This document shows, piece by piece, positions 7,479-10,292 of a stretch of DNA of 10,292 nt; the first letter of the stretch is position 1, and each line of letters opens with the position of its first letter. Location: NCBI GenBank assembly GCA_029287875.1, contig JARFQH010000182.1, positions 1 to 10,292 on the forward strand, read 5' to 3'. The stretch is from Desulfobacteraceae bacterium. Lineage in GTDB: Bacteria; Desulfobacterota; Desulfobacteria; Desulfobacterales; SG8-13. Under the pieces are notes generated by a model, which was given only the letters and a program-made list of their open reading frames with translations, did no database searches and was not told the origin of the DNA. Made by a program: the position numbers and the translations under genes.

Positions 7479-7631
7479 TTACCCTTTCATCTCGGCCCCT
7501 TGCTCGGCCTTCGGCTTCTTTTTTTTGAGACACGCCTTGTCTTTTCTCACAAAGGCGCATAGCTTGGGATTGTGATATTCTTTGCAGTTGAGCGGATTAT
7601 ACAGCGGACACTCTGGGTTTTTTTCTGACAT
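7479..7631 (-). CDS. Small four-cysteine protein of unknown function
   Basis: I do not recognise a characterised family. The 50-residue product has cysteines at 8, 16, 25 and 34, nearly evenly spaced (C-x7-C-x8-C-x8-C), with two similar half-motifs CPLYNPLNC and KEYHNPKLC. A very basic KKKKPK run follows the last cysteine. Four cysteines in so short a chain suggest binding of zinc or an iron-sulfur cluster, which is inference. There is no signal peptide or membrane helix. ATG 7631 is preceded by AAAGGA, at a rather long spacing of 12 bases. The frame stays open to an ATG at 7742, but the residues added look unstructured and compositionally unlike the rest, so I prefer the short form. It is divergent from the dynamin-like gene and convergent with algH. 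Existence as a gene is moderately likely from its coherent, cysteine-patterned product. Confidence 0.6.
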   Translation of the reverse strand: MSEKNPECPLYNPLNCKEYHNPKLCAFVRKDKACLKKKKPKAEQGAEMKG

Positions 7632-7826
7632 GGACAGACTTTTTCCTTTAAATCTTATACCGACCGTCCGAAATCGCATCGGCCCCGCATTGGCTCCGGT
7701 CGTATCCGTTTGACTTTCATAGCACGAAACCCCTACCAGCACAACCGCCGAAACTCAGCCGGACATATGGAGAGGCAGCGGAACCAGGTTACGGTGCTGT
7801 AGAACCCATTAATAGAAGCGTGGATA
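7632..7826. other. Divergent intergenic region between the cysteine protein and the dynamin-like gene
   Basis: This 195-base gap must hold the start signals of both genes, but neither promoter is convincing. A minus-strand TATAAG (7654-7659) resembles a -10 box for the small gene, but it lacks a -35 and lies almost on top of the ribosome site. A plus-strand TTGACT (7710-7715) faces the GTPase gene without a good -10 partner. The GTPase ATG has only weak purine-rich sequence (AGAAG, 7814-7818) before it. Confidence 0.35.
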
Positions 7827-10073
7827 ATGGATCGTTATCGTGATTACAAAAAAGAGCTTCTGATTATCAATCGCGGCCTCGAGGCGCTACTCTCCTCGGG
7901 GGTATCCGTACCGGGAATGCCCAAAAGCGCTTTCGAGGATTGGAGTCGATCATGTCAAACGTTGAAGCGCCAACTCTCAGAAGAGACGCTTCGCATCGCC
8001 GTGGTCGGTGCCATTAAATCAGGCAAGAGCACCTTCTTGAATGCCCTGCTGGGTGGCGATTATCTGAAGCGTGGGGCCGGGGTTGTCACCTCTATCGTGA
8101 CCCGCATTCGCGGCGGGAAGCATCCCAAGGCCCGGCTGAAATTTAAGTCATGGGGCGAAGCCAACCGGGAAATAGCCGCGGCCCTGGCCCTTATTCCGGA
8201 GGGAAACAAGCTGGCCGACAAGGACCAATTCGATATCCGTGACACCGAACGGCGCACGGCACTCAGGTCATTGCTCGACAGCCTTCCGGTCGAACAGCAG
8301 GTCTCCCAGGGCGCACGCAATTTGAACACGGCCCTGCTGACCTGCTACTCAAATGGCTATGACCGAATCCGGGATTTTCTGTCGACCGAGAATGCCGAGA
8401 GGATTCTTGATGACGGCGATTGGCACGAGCACTGGCGGTTCGTTAGCGATGATGCACTGGCGGTTTATCTCAAGGACCTGCAGTTGGAGTTGGCGAGCCG
8501 GAATCTGGACAGCGACACCGAATTTGCCGACTGCCAAGGCAGTGATTCGCCCAATCCACTGCATCTGGCCATGATTCAGGATTATCTTCAGCAGGCGCAT
8601 TTGATCATTTATGTCATCAGCAGCCGCACCGGTGTGCGGGAAGCCGACATCAAATTTTTGTCTATCATACGAAAAATGGGATTGATCGAAAACCTTCTTT
8701 TCGTGGTCAATACCGACATCAGTGAGCACGAATCGGTCAATGACCTGCAAAGCCTGGCAGGGCGGGTGTCCGGCGAACTGGGATTGATTGCCTCCGCACC
8801 TGAACTCTACACTTTTTCCGCCCTTTACCGCCTTTTCGGTGAAATCGGAGAGGGCTTGACTGAAAAGGATCAACTGCGGCTGGCGCAATGGGACAAACAA
8901 AGGGAAATTGTCGGCTTTTCAAAAGCCGAACAGCACCGGTTTACCAGAGATCTCGAACAGAGATTGGTTCGCAAACGCTACCAACTGATGCTCAAGAGCC
9001 AGATCGAACGTCACGGCGTTATCCTGGCCGGCGTGAGTGACTGGATCGGCATCAACCGCGAATTGTTGTCCCGCAGCGACGGTGATGCCCGCCTGATGGC
9101 CGACGGCATTGCCCAGCAGCAGGAGCGAATCGGCCAGATTAAAACGGTTGTTGCGACCACAATCGCCGGGGCCGTGCCGAAAATCAAAAAAGAATTGACC
9201 ACCGACGTCAACCGATTCTTTGAATTTCCTTCCGGAGCGTGCGCCAGCCAAACCATCGGATTTGTCCGTGATTACCGGGTCGATTTTACCCAATTCCAAC
9301 ATAGCCTGCAGGACAACGGCTTCCTCAACACCCTGTACCTGGTCTTTCAAGAATTCAAACTGGCCCTCGACACGACGATGACAAACGTCGTCTACCCCGA
9401 GATCGTTCAATTCGTTCGCCGGGAAGAAGAAAAAATTCAACATCACATCGCCTCCATTTTTCAGCCTTACGAAGGGATTGTCGATCAGGGACTGTCGGAA
9501 TTGAGAAACGTGTTGAACGGATTCGACATCGATCGACGCCCGGATCGACATTTCCGCCCCCAGGACCTTCCGAGCGTTGCCGCCGTCAAGGAATCCGCCG
9601 GCTTGAAGCTGCCGCCGCTGGTCGCGTTTTTAGGGTATTCAACTCAAATAAAAACCGAAGCCTTCATCTCGCTGGGTTTTTTTTCGGTCACCAAGTTTTT
9701 CAAGACGGTTTTCAAAAGAAAGGAAACCGGGCACAAGGGTTCGCATGTCAAGGCGCTCCAGAAAAGTGTGCGACGGATGAAACGCTTGACCGAAGATTCT
9801 CTTCAATTTCAATTCAAAGACTACAGGGAAAATCTGAAGTTCACCTACCTGTTTCGATTGCTGGAAGAAGTTGCGCAGCGACTGGTCGAAACCCTGACCG
9901 ATCGTTTCCAGGGTTACGGCAGCGACACGACCGAAATCTCGGCCCACTTCGACCGGCAGCTTTCCGACAGACAACACATTGCCACTCTTATCAAGGATAT
10001 GCAGATCACGGCCGGTGATATCGACGACATGATTTCGCGGTTGCGGCAGGCGGTCGAAAACAATCAGGCCTGA
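7827..10073 (+). CDS. Dynamin-like large GTPase
   Basis: Predicted GTP-dependent membrane-remodelling protein of 748 residues, a typical length for bacterial dynamin-like proteins. The P-loop GAIKSGKST is at 61-69 and the G2 threonine is probably T88 (GAGVVTS). The G3 motif is DCQG (235-238) instead of the usual DTPG, and the G4 region reads VVNTD (293-297) instead of a clear T/N-K-x-D. About 147 residues separate G2 from G3, which seems long and suggests a helical insert. From about 365 onward the chain is mostly helical (stalk-like), with a hydrophobic stretch at about 597-630 (PPLVAFLGY, FISLGFFSVTKFF) followed by basic KRK, a candidate membrane-contact paddle, then a final helical part. 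No signal peptide or transmembrane anchor at the N-terminus. No second dynamin gene lies next to it, unlike the paired bacterial examples. Start ATG 7827 has a weak ribosome site. GTPase family strongly supported; membrane role inferred. Confidence 0.88.
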   Translation: MDRYRDYKKELLIINRGLEALLSSGVSVPGMPKSAFEDWSRSCQTLKRQLSEETLRIAVVGAIKSGKSTFLNALLGGDYLKRGAGVVTSIVTRIRGGKHPKARLKFKSWGEANREIAAALALIPEGNKLADKDQFDIRDTERRTALRSLLDSLPVEQQVSQGARNLNTALLTCYSNGYDRIRDFLSTENAERILDDGDWHEHWRFVSDDALAVYLKDLQLELASRNLDSDTEFADCQGSDSPNPLHLAMIQDYLQQAHLIIYVISSRTGVREADIKFLSIIRKMGLIENLLFVVNTDISEHESVNDLQSLAGRVSGELGLIASAPELYTFSALYRLFGEIGEGLTEKDQLRLAQWDKQREIVGFSKAEQHRFTRDLEQRLVRKRYQLMLKSQIERHGVILAGVSDWIGINRELLSRSDGDARLMADGIAQQQERIGQIKTVVATTIAGAVPKIKKELTTDVNRFFEFPSGACASQTIGFVRDYRVDFTQFQHSLQDNGFLNTLYLVFQEFKLALDTTMTNVVYPEIVQFVRREEEKIQHHIASIFQPYEGIVDQGLSELRNVLNGFDIDRRPDRHFRPQDLPSVAAVKESAGLKLPPLVAFLGYSTQIKTEAFISLGFFSVTKFFKTVFKRKETGHKGSHVKALQKSVRRMKRLTEDSLQFQFKDYRENLKFTYLFRLLEEVAQRLVETLTDRFQGYGSDTTEISAHFDRQLSDRQHIATLIKDMQITAGDIDDMISRLRQAVENNQA

Positions 10074-10100
10074 GGCCTCGGACCGACTGCCTCCGAGCCC
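10074..10100. terminator. Stem-loop between convergent genes, possible bidirectional terminator
   Basis: CTCGGA (10077-10082) pairs with TCCGAG (10092-10097) around a nine-base loop. After one C-C mismatch the stem extends with GG (10074-10075) and CC (10099-10100). It fills the whole 26-base gap and reaches the stop codon of the minus-strand TPR gene. There is no T-run on either side, so termination is only a suggestion. Confidence 0.35.
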
Positions 10101-10292
10101 TAACCGCGGGCGGGTCCGTTCAGGGTCTGGGCGAGCTTTTCGAGATTTTCGCGGGCAAAGGTAATCGACGGATCGATTTCAAGCGCCATCAGATAATAGC
10201 GAACGGCGTTTTCCTTCTGTCCGAGGTCCCGATAATTCGAGGCGATGTTGGCGTAGTCGATGGCCGAAGAAGGATCGAGCGCGATCACCTTT
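10100..10292 (-). CDS. TPR-repeat protein, C-terminal part only
   Basis: The reading frame enters from the right edge of the window and ends at TAG (10100-10102), so only about the last 63 residues are visible. They contain a clear tetratricopeptide repeat, DYANIASNYRDLGQKENA followed by VRYYLMALEIDPS, with the consensus Asn/Tyr, Gly, Ala and Pro positions. It is preceded by the end of another repeat (ALDPSSA) and followed by the start of a further helix (ARENLEKLAQ). TPR units are protein-interaction scaffolds; the partner and the rest of the protein are out of view. The GTG at 10286-10288 is an internal codon, not a believable start. The gene converges on the dynamin-like gene with only 26 bases between. 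Confidence 0.8.
   Translation of the reverse strand, partial: KVIALDPSSAIDYANIASNYRDLGQKENAVRYYLMALEIDPSITFARENLEKLAQTLNGPARG

Noticed and set aside
7195..7575. A 126-codon plus-strand frame running from inside algH past its end
   Set aside because: Its first half is a frame-shifted reading of conserved algH sequence and its second half is the complement of the cysteine-protein gene; the product looks random.
7767..7802. An 11-codon frame upstream of the dynamin-like gene, considered as a leader peptide
   Set aside because: It has no ribosome site, no run of regulatory codons and no following attenuator structure.
8349..9551. Two long minus-strand frames (183 and 210 codons) inside the dynamin-like gene
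   Set aside because: Both are complements of the conserved GTPase and stalk coding sequence and show no domain-like pattern.

Overview
The window is an ordinary-looking chromosomal segment from a moderately GC-rich Gram-negative bacterium. The gene set and the style of the proteins (Tex, a membrane-anchored GAF-cyclase, a MOFRL glycerate kinase, AlgH/YqgE, a dynamin-like GTPase, a small CPLYNP-type cysteine protein) suggest a Desulfobacterota (delta-proteobacterial, sulfate-reducer-like) genome. That placement is an inference from protein flavour only; no rRNA or other phylogenetic marker is present.

Layout from left to right: tex on the minus strand (4-2271), a triple-GAF class III nucleotide cyclase on plus (2512-5127), glycerate 2-kinase on minus (5245-6609), an AlgH/YqgE protein on plus (6815-7381), a 50-residue four-cysteine protein on minus (7479-7631), a 748-residue dynamin-like GTPase on plus (7827-10073), and the C-terminal end of a TPR protein on minus (10100 to the window edge). 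The seven genes alternate strand without exception, so every gene is probably transcribed alone. The three divergent gaps are 240, 205 and 195 bases. Good sigma70-type promoters can be read in the first two. The cyclase leader also carries an inverted repeat over its promoter. The three convergent gaps are short (117, 97 and 26 bases), and the first and last hold stem-loops without a clear T-tract. No gene-free stretch exceeds 300 bases.

The genes do not form an obvious pathway: a transcription accessory factor, a second-messenger enzyme, an enzyme feeding glycerate into glycolysis, a conserved protein of unclear function, and a membrane-remodelling GTPase. I see no mobile element, CRISPR array, tRNA, rRNA, phage gene or toxin-antitoxin pair, and I do not claim a new multi-gene system. 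The points most worth following are: the cyclase, whose third GAF domain carries a complete NKFDE cyclic-nucleotide-binding signature and so may be controlled by its own product; the dynamin-like GTPase, with unusual G3/G4 motifs and a long insert in its GTPase domain; and the small cysteine protein encoded divergently beside it.
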